Of a stretch of 64,000 nt of DNA, positions 26,890-37,505 are shown piece after piece. The position numbers and the translations under genes are program-made. Source of the stretch: Mycoavidus sp. HKI (GTDB lineage: Bacteria > Pseudomonadota > Gammaproteobacteria > Burkholderiales > Burkholderiaceae). The notes beneath the pieces are model-generated. The model was not told where the DNA came from and did not search any database. It saw only the letters and a list, made by a program, of their open reading frames with translations. Position 1 is the first letter of the stretch; each line of letters starts with the position of its first letter. The stretch spans positions 1,007,501 through 1,071,500 of the forward strand of contig NZ_CP076444.2 in NCBI RefSeq assembly GCF_020023735.2. The letters are read 5' to 3'.

Positions 26890-27233
26890 GGTTTTCCCAA
26901 CAAATAGCGCTTGATTGTGCCGATGAAATCCGCTGATTGAATTTCTTTGAAGATTTGGCTGATGACCGCCAACGCAAACAATCCCACCAGAAAATTAATA
27001 CAAACTTCTGTCTTTTGGCCAGTAATGCCCAAAATTTCGACCAGAGCAGGTGCAATAAAAACCGCACAGCCGACTCCGCTCAGAAAAGTATAGAGCTTTT
27101 GCCATCTATGCAAAGGCTCGCCCAAACATTTTAACGAGCAAGCCGAACCCGCGGCGCTAGGCAAAAGTAGGAGTAGCCAGGCTTCGCTATCGAGCCATAG
27201 GGCAACCGCTGCATTTACGATCGGTTCAATCAT
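26886..27233 (-). CDS. Small membrane protein, holin-like
   Basis: 115 residues starting MIEPIVNAAVALWLDSEAW. Three hydrophobic stretches (WLLLLLPSAAGSACSLKC, FLSGVGCAVFIAPALVEILG, VCINFLVGLFALAVISQIF) are followed by a basic tail (IKRYLLGKP). The layout fits phage holin-type proteins, but the match is to the general pattern, not to a family I can name. Coupled by 4 bases to the next small membrane gene. The pair is isolated between radA and an MFS gene, as expected for a prophage remnant. Confidence 0.5.
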   Translation of the reverse strand: MIEPIVNAAVALWLDSEAWLLLLLPSAAGSACSLKCLGEPLHRWQKLYTFLSGVGCAVFIAPALVEILGITGQKTEVCINFLVGLFALAVISQIFKEIQSADFIGTIKRYLLGKP

Positions 27234-27525
27234 CTTTTTAACTTTTGTGAATAAAGAGTGAGCTTCAATCCAACGTTATGATTTGACATTCTTTCTATTA
27301 TTTTGACACACTCTAATCTATAACGCCTGGGAGTTGAAGTCCAGCGGAACCTAAAACTGAGGCAAGCAGCAAAGACTGCGTCTCAAACCTTGCGCTTGAT
27401 GATATGCTGAGAAATACTATACATGTACCGGCTAACCTCACCCTTTGACAAGGGCTTACTGCCCAATCAAGTAGGAACTACTTACGGTTTAATGCAAGCA
27501 GGAAAACTTTGAGATTAGGAAAAAA

Positions 27526-28941
27526 ATGAGTAAAACTGTTCCGCTAACGCCGCCGTCAGCCAACCGTCCCCTCTTTATTCTTCAATTCATCATTGCCACT
27601 GCTCTTCTAATGGAGGGCATTGACAGCAGCATGCTCTCGACGGCGCTACCCGCTATTGCTGCGAGCTTTCAGGTTGAGGTCATACAGTTAAAGTTGGCTT
27701 TTGTTGCCTATTTTTTAGCCATGGCCATTTTCATTCCGATTAGTGGTTGGTGTACAGATCGTTTTGGTGCCCGCAATGTTTTTTGCAGCGCGATTACTCT
27801 TTTCACATTGGCCTCGATTGTCTGCGCCAGTGCCCCCAATTTTTATATTTTTGTAGCAGCTCGTGGTCTGCAAGGCGTTGGTGGTGCGATGGTCTTTCCG
27901 GTTGGGCGATTAATCCTGGTGCGCTCAATGGCTAAGAGTGAATTCATCCGAGCTTTCTCAAACATAACCATCCCTGCCACCATCGGAACTATCATTGGCC
28001 CAATGATTGGGGGCTTGGTGACGACTTATGTTCACTGGAGCTGGTTATTCTGGATCAACGTACCCATCGGCATCGCGATCATCGTAGTCGGCATTAAGTA
28101 CGTTCCTAAATTTCGTGACGCACCTTCAGCTTTCGATCTAATTGGCTTTCTCCTTTCCGGACTAGGCTTGGCAGCAATCGGATATGGCTTTTCGGTGATG
28201 GGGGACCGGTCATGGTGGCCATATGTACTGATAATGTCAGGGGTTGTTTTAATGCTCGTTTATTTTTGGCGAGCAAGAAAGATGGTGGCTCCCGCACTAG
28301 ATTTGAGGCTTTTTGCTATCAAAACGTATCGAGTAGGTATCGTCTGTGGCTTCATCAGCCGTGCTGTAGGCGCTGGCGCTTTTTTCTTTCTTTTACCCAT
28401 GATGCTGCAAGTGGGGTTCGGTTTTACTCCTCTCCAATCTGGCAGCGTGATTTTCGCGAGTGCGGCGGGATTTCTAACCGGTAAATTTTTTATTCAAAAA
28501 ATATTACGGCGCCTAGGTTTTCGTCGGACCCTCAGCATCAATGCGATCATCGGTGGTCTCAGTATCAGCATGCTGGCGTTATTTTTGCCGACAACCCCAC
28601 GCATTATCATGCTCGCGATCTTATTTATAGGTGGGCTTAGCAGGTGCTTGCAATACATGGCGTTGGAGGCCCTGTCTTATGCGGATATGCCGCTGTCAGC
28701 AATGAGTCGAGCCTCAACCGCCTCGAGTGTTTCGAAGCAACTCGCAATTGCGGTGGGAGTCGCTTTTGCGGCGTTGGCGCTAGAGAGCGTTGAAGCTGCG
28801 CGTGGAGTTGTTTCGGTCAACATGAGCAATTTTCAAATTGCGTTTATGCTTGTTGCAATTCCTACCATGGCCACCATTTTTATGATTTTGCGCATGGCCC
28901 CAAACGCGGGTGCAGAGGTGTCTGGCTACCAATCGACTTAG
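27526..28941 (+). CDS. MFS drug transporter, DHA2 (EmrB/QacA-type, about 14 TM)
   Basis: 471 residues with about 14 hydrophobic helices. Motif A appears after TM2 as GWCTDRFGARNVF, and the early motif LLMEGIDSSMLSTALPAIA corresponds to the DHA2 start (usually 'xLDxTIVNVALP'). RGLQGVGGAMVFPVGRLI and TIGTIIGPMIGGLVTTYVHWSW are further family signatures. Such pumps use the proton gradient to export toxic compounds. The ATG at 27526 has TTAGGA upstream. No emrA-type adaptor is adjacent, so substrate and partner are unknown. Its stop lies nine bases before the mini-Tn402 inverted repeat. Confidence 0.88.
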   Translation: MSKTVPLTPPSANRPLFILQFIIATALLMEGIDSSMLSTALPAIAASFQVEVIQLKLAFVAYFLAMAIFIPISGWCTDRFGARNVFCSAITLFTLASIVCASAPNFYIFVAARGLQGVGGAMVFPVGRLILVRSMAKSEFIRAFSNITIPATIGTIIGPMIGGLVTTYVHWSWLFWINVPIGIAIIVVGIKYVPKFRDAPSAFDLIGFLLSGLGLAAIGYGFSVMGDRSWWPYVLIMSGVVLMLVYFWRARKMVAPALDLRLFAIKTYRVGIVCGFISRAVGAGAFFFLLPMMLQVGFGFTPLQSGSVIFASAAGFLTGKFFIQKILRRLGFRRTLSINAIIGGLSISMLALFLPTTPRIIMLAILFIGGLSRCLQYMALEALSYADMPLSAMSRASTASSVSKQLAIAVGVAFAALALESVEAARGVVSVNMSNFQIAFMLVAIPTMATIFMILRMAPNAGAEVSGYQST

Positions 28942-28950
28942 TCTGCATGC

Positions 28951-29328
28951 TGTCATTTTCAGAAGACGACTGCACCAATTTACTGGAAGTGAGGCCCACT
29001 GTGCACAAGACTGTTAATAATCCAATGACCAGCAGCCATGTGCACAAAACTCGCCTATACTCAAGACTTCTGTGCACGGAAACGAGGCGCGGCCATGGCT
29101 GCAATGGGACAGTCAGAAACCAAGGTCAATGATCTATGCCAGGAACTCGGCATTACCCGGCAGACACTGTACCGGCATGTGTCGCCAACGGGCGAGTTAC
29201 GCCCCGATGGTGTGAAACTACTTGGGCGAGCCTGATTTCATCTTAATTTTCCTGGCACCGTTGCTCGCCTCGAAATGAAAATGCAATCGACTTATGATAT
29301 TGCATGCAGTCGCCTTCTGAAAATGACA
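28951..29328. mobile_element. 378-bp deletion derivative of a Tn402/Tn5053-family transposon (MITE-like)
   Basis: The left end begins TGTCATTTTCAGAAGACGAC at 28951. The right end, read inward on the minus strand from 29328, begins TGTCATTTTCAGAAGGCGAC. The first 25 positions agree at 23. These are the terminal repeats I know from the Tn402/Tn5053 group. Inside lie a res-like region with GTGCAC boxes (29001, 29040, 29072) and the last part of a resolvase gene (tniR-like). A second inner repeat (AAGTCGATTGCA, minus strand) follows the right end, as in this family's multi-repeat termini. No tniA/B/Q remains. The 5 bases outside the ends (CATGC and GGAGC) do not match. Confidence 0.8.
29095..29235 (+). 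pseudogene. C-terminal remnant of a serine resolvase (TniR-like)
   Basis: 46 codons: MAAMGQSETKVNDLCQELGI, then TRQTLYRHVSPTGELRPDGV and a stop. This is the helix-turn-helix end of the Tn3/Tn402-type resolvases, which normally follow a catalytic domain of about 140 residues with an N-terminal catalytic Ser. Here that domain is missing and the remnant joins directly to res-like DNA. The frame extends back to 29038 through the res region but that part is not resolvase-like. It could bind res but not recombine. Confidence 0.75.
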
Positions 29329-29336
29329 GGAGCCGC

Positions 29337-31265
29337 TTACAACCCTAGCTGCTCCAAGGCGGCTTGTTCATTAAGCCACGCACTTTCCGTTTCTGCCAAC
29401 TGCGCAGCAATTTCAGCCTGGCGCTTTAAGGCATTGGCCAAACGACCTTTATGCTCGATTTCATAACTTGCGGGGTCTGCCAACTCGGCATCAATTACGT
29501 TTTTTTCTTTACCTAAGCGCTGCAACACTTTTTCCAACTGCGTAATGCGTTGCTGGATCGGCTTTTTCGATTGTATCGCCTGTTGCCGTAGATCAGCTTG
29601 GGCGCGACGCTCGGCTTTTCGGTCAGCCGTATTGTTGCTGGTTTGACTGGTATCACGATTGTTGTTTAGGCTACGTTTAGCCGCTGCATCACGCAACAGC
29701 CAAGCGCGATAATCATCAAGGTCACCATCAAAAGGTTGCAAACGATGGTTGGCGACGAGCATAAATTGATCGCATACGGCACGCAGCAAATGCCGATCGT
29801 GCGAAACCACAATCAGGGTGCCATCAAATTGTGCCAAGGCCAAAGTCAGCGCTTCGCGGGTTTCAAGGTCAAGATGGTTGGTTGGCTCATCCAGCAACAG
29901 CAGATTAGGCTTTAGCCAGATCATCAAAGCCAGTGCCAGGCGGGCTTTTTCGCCACCGGAAAACGGGGCGATGGGCGAGATGGCAGTGTTGCCACTAAAA
30001 TTAAAGCTGCCAAGAAAACTACGTAGCTCTTGCTCGCGCGCCTCTGGTGCTAAGCGGATTAAGTGCTGCAGCGGTGAATCTGCGTCGCGTAGCGTTTCCA
30101 ATTGATGCTGCGCAAAATAGCCAATGCGTAACCCCTTGCCAGTGTGCATATTGCCAACTAATGGCGGCAGCACGCCAGCGAGGGTTTTAACTAAGGTTGA
30201 CTTACCCTGACCATTGGCGCCGAGTAAGCCAATGCGCTGGCCGTTTTGAATCGATAGCGTCAAGTCGTTAACGATGGCGACATCGCGGCTCGCCGAGCGA
30301 TAGCCACACTGGATGTCATCCAAGGTCAACATCGGATTAGGCGCGGCCCCCGCAGTACGAAAACTAAAGCTGAAAGGGGAGGCCGTCTGTACGCTGGCGA
30401 TTTGCTCCATTTTTTCTAGTGCTTTAACCCGACTTTGGGCTTGGCGAGCCTTGCTGGCCTTTGCTTTAAAACGGCTAATAAAACTTTGCAAATGCGCGAT
30501 ATTGCGCTGCTGTTTGTCGTAAGCGCTTTGTTGTAAGTTGAGTTGCTGCGCGCGCAATAGTTCAAATTGACTGTAATTGCCGCCGTAACGGGTGATTTGC
30601 TGCTGGTCGATATGCAGGGTTGACGCACAGACCGCATCCAAAAATTCACGGTCATGCGAAATCACAATCAAGGTGCCCGCATACCGGTTAAGCCAATCTT
30701 CGAGCCAAACAATCGCATCTAAATCCAGATGGTTAGTCGGCTCATCTAGTAACAGCAGATCGGAGCGGCACATCAGCGCTTGCGCGAGGTTAAGCCGCAT
30801 GCGCCAGCCGCCGGAGAAATGAGCCACGGATTGCTGAGTTTGCGCCAGCGTAAAACCGAGCCCTAGCAACAGCGCTTGCGCCCTGGCTGGTGCTGTATAT
30901 CCATCCGCATCGGCAAAAGCCGCATGCGCATTGCCTTCGGCCAAGCCATCGTGGGCCGCGTGTGCACGCGCAATCTGCGCTTCAATCTCACGCAGTACGG
31001 TATCGCCATCTAGCGTATAGTCAAGTGCGCTGCGCTCGGTCGCTGGGGTCTCTTGAGCGACGTGGGCAATGCGCCATGATAACGGCCAAGATGCGTCTCC
31101 GGCATCCGCTTGCAAGGTGCCGCGCAAGACCGCAAAGAGGCTTGATTTGCCCGCTCCATTGGCGCCGACAAGACCGGCTTTTTCGCCAGGATTGAGGGTA
31201 AATGAAGTCTTTTCAAAAAGAGGCTTAACGCCACGGGCTAAGGTAAATTGGTCAAAACGAATCAT
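29337..31265 (-). CDS. ABC-F family ATPase, YheS-like
   Basis: 642 residues with two ATPase cassettes and no membrane domain. First cassette: Walker A GANGAGKSS, signature FSGGWRMRLNLAQAL, Walker B LLLLDEPTNHLDLDA. Second: GANGQGKST, FSGGEKARLALALM, LLLLDEPTNHLDLE. A charged coiled-coil tail (KKPIQQRITQLEKVLQRL) closes it. ABC-F proteins bind ribosomes to relieve stalling. The opening MIRFDQFTLARGVKPLFEKT and the C-terminal coiled coil match YheS more than EttA or Uup. The stop lies nine bases inside of the mini-Tn402 edge, so the transposon landed right between two genes without breaking either. Start ATG at 31265. Confidence 0.93.
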   Translation of the reverse strand: MIRFDQFTLARGVKPLFEKTSFTLNPGEKAGLVGANGAGKSSLFAVLRGTLQADAGDASWPLSWRIAHVAQETPATERSALDYTLDGDTVLREIEAQIARAHAAHDGLAEGNAHAAFADADGYTAPARAQALLLGLGFTLAQTQQSVAHFSGGWRMRLNLAQALMCRSDLLLLDEPTNHLDLDAIVWLEDWLNRYAGTLIVISHDREFLDAVCASTLHIDQQQITRYGGNYSQFELLRAQQLNLQQSAYDKQQRNIAHLQSFISRFKAKASKARQAQSRVKALEKMEQIASVQTASPFSFSFRTAGAAPNPMLTLDDIQCGYRSASRDVAIVNDLTLSIQNGQRIGLLGANGQGKSTLVKTLAGVLPPLVGNMHTGKGLRIGYFAQHQLETLRDADSPLQHLIRLAPEAREQELRSFLGSFNFSGNTAISPIAPFSGGEKARLALALMIWLKPNLLLLDEPTNHLDLETREALTLALAQFDGTLIVVSHDRHLLRAVCDQFMLVANHRLQPFDGDLDDYRAWLLRDAAAKRSLNNNRDTSQTSNNTADRKAERRAQADLRQQAIQSKKPIQQRITQLEKVLQRLGKEKNVIDAELADPASYEIEHKGRLANALKRQAEIAAQLAETESAWLNEQAALEQLGL

Positions 31266-31274
31266 GCCTATACA

Positions 31275-32723
31275 CTATAAAATCGGGGAAAAAAGCCGCG
31301 CAACATGCATTACCGTGCGCCGCCAAGCGGGAACTCTTGTATATTCAGCTAACTCTACGGTCTCGGCTAACGCAAAATCTGCCTTAAGCATCTTATTAAC
31401 TTCAGCGGCGAAGGTAGAGTCAAGCGTTAATAGCATGAGCTCAAAATTAAGTCGGAAAGAGCGATGATCTAGATTCGCGCTGCCGATGGCGGCAGCGGTT
31501 TCGTCAATGAGCAGCACTTTCTGATGCACAAAACCAGGCCGGTAACGCAATACCTTGACCCCAGCCCGCACAGCATCATAGGCATACAGCATAGACGCCT
31601 CGAAAACGACCGCATGATCACTGCATGCTGGAATCAAAATGCGCACATCGAGGCCGCGCAAGACGGCCAGTCTGAGGGCGGCAAATAAAGCCTCATCAGG
31701 CACAAAGTAGGGCGTGCTGATCCAGATTCTTTGGCGGGCGGCATTGATCAACTCAATACAAAATAACAAATAGGTTTCAGAAGGATCTGCCGGACCGCTT
31801 GGCATGACCAGACAATGCATATCTGCTGCAAGCGGCGCGCGGGACTTGGCTGGCTTAATCACCGGAAATTGTTGGGTTGCCCAATACCAGTCTTCGATAA
31901 AAACAGCTTGAATATCTTTAACCGCGGGCCCTAAGATGTCAATATGGGTATCGCGCCATGGCGAAAGCGGTGGCTCTTCGCCAAGATATTCAACACCAAC
32001 ATTATGACCACCGATAAAAGCACGTTCACCATCGACCACCACCAACTTGCGATGGTTGCGGAAATTCAGCTGAAAACGATTCAAGAAACGCCGTGCGGCA
32101 AATTGATAGACCTCGATGCCGCCGGCTTTTAAGCTATCGGTATACTGCCGTGGTAGCTCATAGCTGCCAATCCCATCGTACAGAAAATAAACCCGCACGC
32201 CAGTGGCTGCTTTGTCCAATAAAATATCTTTCAGCTGCCGCCCGAGGCGGTCATCGCGCACCACAAAAAACTGTACCATCACATAGTGGGTGGCGCGCTC
32301 AATCGCCGCAAAAATCGCCGCAAAAGTTGCTTCACCATTGATCAGCAGGCGAACTTGATTGCCTTCTGTAAAGGGCCTCTGAGCTAATTTGGTCAACGCA
32401 GTGAGAGTATTTTGATTTAAACCATCAGTCCGTTTGTGATGCTCAGGTCCTTGATCAAGTGCGCTAGCCGCTATTCTTTGCGGTGCGTGACGACGCATTT
32501 GCCGATTACACAGCCGCCGTGCATTGACATACCCGGTAAACCGGCTATGGCCTAAAAAAAGATAAGGAATCAGCGTGATATAAGGCGCGGCGACCAATGA
32601 CACGGCCCATGCCACCGCCCCTTGCGAAGTACGTGCATGCCGAATCGCATGAAAAGCCGCCAGCGCCCCCAACAACTGAATGAGGGCAATGAGTGTCCCA
32701 ATCCCCAATAAATTGAGCAGCAT
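31275..32723 (-). CDS. cls: Cardiolipin synthase (phospholipase D family)
   Basis: 482 residues. Two N-terminal membrane helices (LLNLLGIGTLIALIQLLGAL and a second around residues 38-57) lead into two PLD domains. The HKD motifs are HRKLVVVDGERAFIGGHN and HQKVLLIDETAAAIGSAN, each with HxKxxxxD. It joins two phosphatidylglycerols into cardiolipin at the inner membrane. Start and length match the ClsA group. It starts within the prmB stop (TAATG), so it is translated with prmB. Confidence 0.93.
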   Translation of the reverse strand: MLLNLLGIGTLIALIQLLGALAAFHAIRHARTSQGAVAWAVSLVAAPYITLIPYLFLGHSRFTGYVNARRLCNRQMRRHAPQRIAASALDQGPEHHKRTDGLNQNTLTALTKLAQRPFTEGNQVRLLINGEATFAAIFAAIERATHYVMVQFFVVRDDRLGRQLKDILLDKAATGVRVYFLYDGIGSYELPRQYTDSLKAGGIEVYQFAARRFLNRFQLNFRNHRKLVVVDGERAFIGGHNVGVEYLGEEPPLSPWRDTHIDILGPAVKDIQAVFIEDWYWATQQFPVIKPAKSRAPLAADMHCLVMPSGPADPSETYLLFCIELINAARQRIWISTPYFVPDEALFAALRLAVLRGLDVRILIPACSDHAVVFEASMLYAYDAVRAGVKVLRYRPGFVHQKVLLIDETAAAIGSANLDHRSFRLNFELMLLTLDSTFAAEVNKMLKADFALAETVELAEYTRVPAWRRTVMHVARLFSPIL

Positions 32724-33610
32724 TAGGCGTTTAAATCAGCCGCATTGAGCATAAAAACAAAATCATCCCCGGCACTGGTGGTGAGCCAATTGAGATTGAG
32801 CGTACTGAACGCCGCTTCTGCGTATGCCCGCTCATGCCCAGTCTCAATGATCAACATACCATGAGGTGTTAGCCACTGCCGCGCGCCCTCAACAATGCGA
32901 CGCACAATATCCATACCATCACCGCCGCCCGCTAACGCAAGCCGCGGCTCATGTTGATATTCAGCCGGCAACTCGTGCATCGATGCCTCATTCACATAGG
33001 GCGGGTTGGCGATAATTAAATCATAGCGGCGCTGCGCTGGCAGTGGCGCGTACAGGTCACCCTCGTACAGGTTAAGGCGCGCATTCAACTTATACGTAGT
33101 GACATTGCGTTGAGCCACGGCCAGCGCATCCGCCGACAGATCAACCGCATCCACTTTAGCCTCAGAAAAAGTCTCGGCAGCGAGAATCGCCAGACAGCCG
33201 GAGCCGGTGCATAAATCAAGCACGGTCTGGACAGGTTGCGTTTCATCCAGCCACGGCGCGAATCTTTCTTGCAATAATTCACCAATCAGCGAGCGCGGCA
33301 CAATTACCCGCTCATCCACATAAAATTGATAGCCATGCAGCCAGGCTTCATGCGTAATGTAAGCCGCTGGTACGCGCTCCTTGACCCGCCGCTCAAGCAC
33401 GTGCAAAAGCGCCGCAATCTCGGTCTCAAGCAAGTGCGCATCTAAAAAAGGCGCCAGCATATCAAGCGGCAAATGCAGTGTATGTAAAATCAAATAAGCA
33501 GCTTCATCATAGGCATTTGTACTGCCATGCCCAAACGATAACTTGGCTTCATTAAAACGCGATACAGCATAACGCAACAGATCGCGCACAGTCAGAAATG
33601 GGGGGTGCAT
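32723..33610 (-). CDS. prmB: 50S ribosomal protein L3 glutamine methyltransferase PrmB
   Basis: 295 residues. The N-terminal helical domain starts FLTVRDLLRYAVSRFNEAKL. SAM-binding motif I is VLDLCTGSGCLAILAAE. Catalytic IIANPPYVNE (NPPY motif that holds the Gln) follows near residue 200. It methylates a glutamine in L3. NPPY enzymes also include PrmC, but the spacing, N-terminal domain and its presence in the dapE-prmB pair point to PrmB. Start ATG at 33610 with GGAAGA upstream. Confidence 0.93.
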   Translation of the reverse strand: MHPPFLTVRDLLRYAVSRFNEAKLSFGHGSTNAYDEAAYLILHTLHLPLDMLAPFLDAHLLETEIAALLHVLERRVKERVPAAYITHEAWLHGYQFYVDERVIVPRSLIGELLQERFAPWLDETQPVQTVLDLCTGSGCLAILAAETFSEAKVDAVDLSADALAVAQRNVTTYKLNARLNLYEGDLYAPLPAQRRYDLIIANPPYVNEASMHELPAEYQHEPRLALAGGGDGMDIVRRIVEGARQWLTPHGMLIIETGHERAYAEAAFSTLNLNWLTTSAGDDFVFMLNAADLNA

Positions 33611-33623
33611 GGGATGAGTCTTC

Positions 33624-34775
<1,152 letters not shown>

Positions 34776-34887
34776 TTAATAAATCAGGTCAAAGAGCGGC
34801 AAGAATCCCGACCACCTTATAGAATAATAAAATTAATTGTATTAATAATCAGCCACTTGAAGGTTTTTGTTCAAGCAATAAATAGAA

Positions 34888-35247
34888 TTAACTCGGGTTA
34901 AAAAAAGCACCGTATACATTGGCTGAAAAGCCCACGGCCTGAACGCGATCATTGACCACCAGCACCGGGCGTTTAATCACCGAAGGGCTGTTCACCATCA
35001 ACTTTAACATGCTCTCTTTATCTGCCGCAGTGGCCTTCACCTCGTCAGATAGCGTGCGCCATGTCGTACCACGGCGATTTAGCAACGTATCCAGGGCAAC
35101 GTCCTGCAGCCAGTTGCCTAATATGGCTTGACTGACACCGGCTTTTTTAAAATCATGGAATTGATACTGAATACCTTGCGCATCAAGCCATAGACGGGCT
35201 TTTTTCACCGTTTCACAATTTGGAATGCCATACATAACAATGTTCAT
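34888..35247 (-). CDS. ArsC family (Spx/YffB-type) reductase
   Basis: 119 residues, thioredoxin-like fold. The opening [20 protein letters not shown] carries a single Cys in PNCETVKKA, the YffB form, and then [11 protein letters not shown] later KRPVLVVND motif follows. YffB-like proteins resemble arsenate reductase but usually lie in dap operons, where they may act as thiol-dependent reductases. The ATG overlaps the dapD stop by ATGA (35244-35247), so it is co-translated with dapD. I see no ars genes, so arsenate reduction is unlikely. Confidence 0.9.
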   Translation of the reverse strand: MNIVMYGIPNCETVKKARLWLDAQGIQYQFHDFKKAGVSQAILGNWLQDVALDTLLNRRGTTWRTLSDEVKATAADKESMLKLMVNSPSVIKRPVLVVNDRVQAVGFSANVYGAFFNPS

Positions 35248-36089
35248 GCATCTTCTCTTAACAGCTCGTTAAGCGCTGTTTTAGCACGGGTTTTTGCATC
35301 CACTTTCTTGACAATAATGGCGGCGTATAAGCTATAGCGGCCATCTGGCGAAGGTAAATTACCCGGCACCACTACTGAGCCAGGCGGGACTCGGCCGTAT
35401 AGGATTTCACCTGTCTCACGATCATAAATCTTGGTGCTTTGACCAATAAAGACACCCATCGAGAGCACTGAATTCTCGCCCACAATCACGCCTTCTACAA
35501 CTTCCGAGCGCGCCCCAATAAAACAATTGTCTTCAATAATGACTGGGTTTGCTTGCAACGGCTCAAGCACGCCGCCAATGCCAGCCCCGCCCGATATATG
35601 CACGTTTTTGCCAATTTGCGCACACGAACCTACGGTAGCCCAGGTATCGATCATACTACCTTCATCAATATACGCACCGATATTCACATAGGAAGGCATC
35701 AGCACCACATTTTTGGCAATAAACGCACCCCGCCGCGCAATCGCCGGCGGCACCACCCGAAAACCGCCAGCAGCAAAATCATCTGCCGAATACGCGGCGA
35801 ATTTGCTTGGCACTTTGTCATAAAATTGCGTATATCCGCCGGCGGCGACAGGCGCATTATCGCTCAGCCGAAAGGATAGCAAGACAGCTTTTTTCAGCCA
35901 CTGGTGGACTTCCCAGCCACCGCCGGTGGGCGCCGAAGGGCGTTTAGAGGCAATTCTTAAGTCACCTTTATCCAGCTTGTCAAGCACATGCGCAATGGCC
36001 TCGCGTACTTCGGCGCAGGCTGATTTGGGGGAAAGCTCAGCACGGTTTTCCCATGCACGATCGATAATAGCTTGGAGTTGTTCCGACAT
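35244..36089 (-). CDS. dapD: Tetrahydrodipicolinate N-succinyltransferase DapD
   Basis: 281 residues from [19 protein letters not shown]. The left-handed beta-helix repeats are clear: [40 protein letters not shown], then [20 protein letters not shown]. It transfers succinate to tetrahydrodipicolinate. The frame stays open 51 codons upstream into the dapC end, but that stretch is Trp-rich and unlike DapD. Couples to the arsC-like gene by overlap. dapC lies upstream on the same strand. Confidence 0.96.
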   Translation of the reverse strand: MSEQLQAIIDRAWENRAELSPKSACAEVREAIAHVLDKLDKGDLRIASKRPSAPTGGGWEVHQWLKKAVLLSFRLSDNAPVAAGGYTQFYDKVPSKFAAYSADDFAAGGFRVVPPAIARRGAFIAKNVVLMPSYVNIGAYIDEGSMIDTWATVGSCAQIGKNVHISGGAGIGGVLEPLQANPVIIEDNCFIGARSEVVEGVIVGENSVLSMGVFIGQSTKIYDRETGEILYGRVPPGSVVVPGNLPSPDGRYSLYAAIIVKKVDAKTRAKTALNELLREDA

Positions 36090-36117
36090 AAAAATAAAAA
36101 AAGAAAGTTTAGACTCG

Positions 36118-37323
36118 TTAAATTCGTTTAAGCCCTTGGCAAAACGCAACAATCCGTTGTGCCCCGGCCAAACACTCATCCAGTTCAGCCACCAACGCAA
36201 GCCGCACATAATCACGGCCTGGATTGACACCACCCACATCACGCCCTAAGTAGCTGCCCGGTAAAACAGTCACATTGTATTCAGTAAAAAGACGCTGCGC
36301 GAATTCTGTGTCATTCACCCCCAATCCGTCAACGCGTGCCCACAGATAAAATCCGGCATCCGGCATATGCACATCTAGCACCTCAGCTAACAAGGGCGTC
36401 ACGGCTTGGAATTTACGGCGGTATTGCGCACGGTTTTCACGCACATGCGCTTCATCGCTCCAAGCCGCCATACTGGCCGCTTGTACCGCTGGATTTAAGG
36501 CGCAGCCATGATACGTGCGATAGCGTATAAATTGTTTCAGCAGCGCCGCATCGCCGGCGACAAAGCCCGAGCGCAGACCTGGCACATTCGAGCGTTTAGA
36601 TAGGCTAGAAAGCACCAGCAACCGCTCAAAGCCACGGCCCAGAAGGTGCGCCGCTTGCAAGCCACCGACTGGCGGCTGAGCGTCATCGAAATAAATTTCT
36701 GAATAACATTCATCGGCGGCAATCACAAAGCCATAGCGCTCAGAATAGTCAAATAATCTACGCCAATCTTCAAGGCTCAAGACAGCCCCCGTTGGATTAC
36801 CTGGCGAACACAGGTAGAGTAACTGCGTCCGCGCCCAAACCTCCGCCGGTACCGTAGTATAGTCGCAGGCGAACCGGTTATGCGCACTAGCCGCTACGAA
36901 ATACGGCTGGGCTCCCGCCAGTAGCGCCGCGCCTTCATAAATCTGATAAAACGGGTTAGGACAGATGACCAGCGCGCCTGGGCGGCTGCTATCGATAACT
37001 GTTTGCGCCAGCGAAAAAAGCGCCTCGCGTGAGCCCGCTACGGGTAACACCTCGGTAGCTTCATCAACCGAGGGCAATTGATAACGCGCTTGTAACCAGG
37101 CCGCCAGCACCTGTCTTAGCTCTGCTGAACCCACGGTAGATGGATAGCTGGCCAGCCCGCTTAATGCATTAATCAATGCGTCCTTGATAAATTGTGGTGT
37201 AGGATGCTTAGGTTCACCCATGCCAAAACTGATCGGTGTTAGCGACGCTGGCATAATATCGGCAAACAGCAGCCGCAGCTTTTCAAACGGATAGGGCTGT
37301 AATTTATTGAGAAGAGGATTCAC
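36118..37323 (-). CDS. dapC: Succinyldiaminopimelate transaminase DapC
   Basis: 401 residues, class I/II aminotransferase. [13 protein letters not shown] is near the start. The PLP lysine lies in [19 protein letters not shown] (about 235-250), and [10 protein letters not shown] is the conserved loop. Dedicated DapC enzymes of Burkholderia have this layout. It makes succinyl-LL-DAP from the keto acid. The start is GTG at 37323. It is the first gene of a minus-strand dapC-dapD-arsC-dapE-prmB-cls run, with a divergent EamA gene upstream. Confidence 0.93.
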   Translation of the reverse strand: MNPLLNKLQPYPFEKLRLLFADIMPASLTPISFGMGEPKHPTPQFIKDALINALSGLASYPSTVGSAELRQVLAAWLQARYQLPSVDEATEVLPVAGSREALFSLAQTVIDSSRPGALVICPNPFYQIYEGAALLAGAQPYFVAASAHNRFACDYTTVPAEVWARTQLLYLCSPGNPTGAVLSLEDWRRLFDYSERYGFVIAADECYSEIYFDDAQPPVGGLQAAHLLGRGFERLLVLSSLSKRSNVPGLRSGFVAGDAALLKQFIRYRTYHGCALNPAVQAASMAAWSDEAHVRENRAQYRRKFQAVTPLLAEVLDVHMPDAGFYLWARVDGLGVNDTEFAQRLFTEYNVTVLPGSYLGRDVGGVNPGRDYVRLALVAELDECLAGAQRIVAFCQGLKRI

Positions 37324-37505
37324 GTCAATGGTCTTGCAGGCGAAATTAAAAAAGGCATAATCAATTTAAGCTTAAGATTGTAGGGCAAAAACGCTCGAGC
37401 GAAAGCGCAAGACGCAGCCTAAGCATTGCTTGCACAACCAAGACCAAGATAAATAGAACAAACCATACAATTTTTGTAAAAAAACAGAACACACAGAAAG
37501 GCAAT

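Noticed and set aside
28946..29333. 5-bp target-site duplication around the mini-Tn402
   Set aside because: The flanking five bases are CATGC and GGAGC, which do not match. The element is supported by its ends and content only.
35244..36242. Longer dapD of 332 residues
   Set aside because: The extra 51 residues are the reverse-frame reading of the dapC end and unlike DapD. The start at 36089 gives the normal protein.
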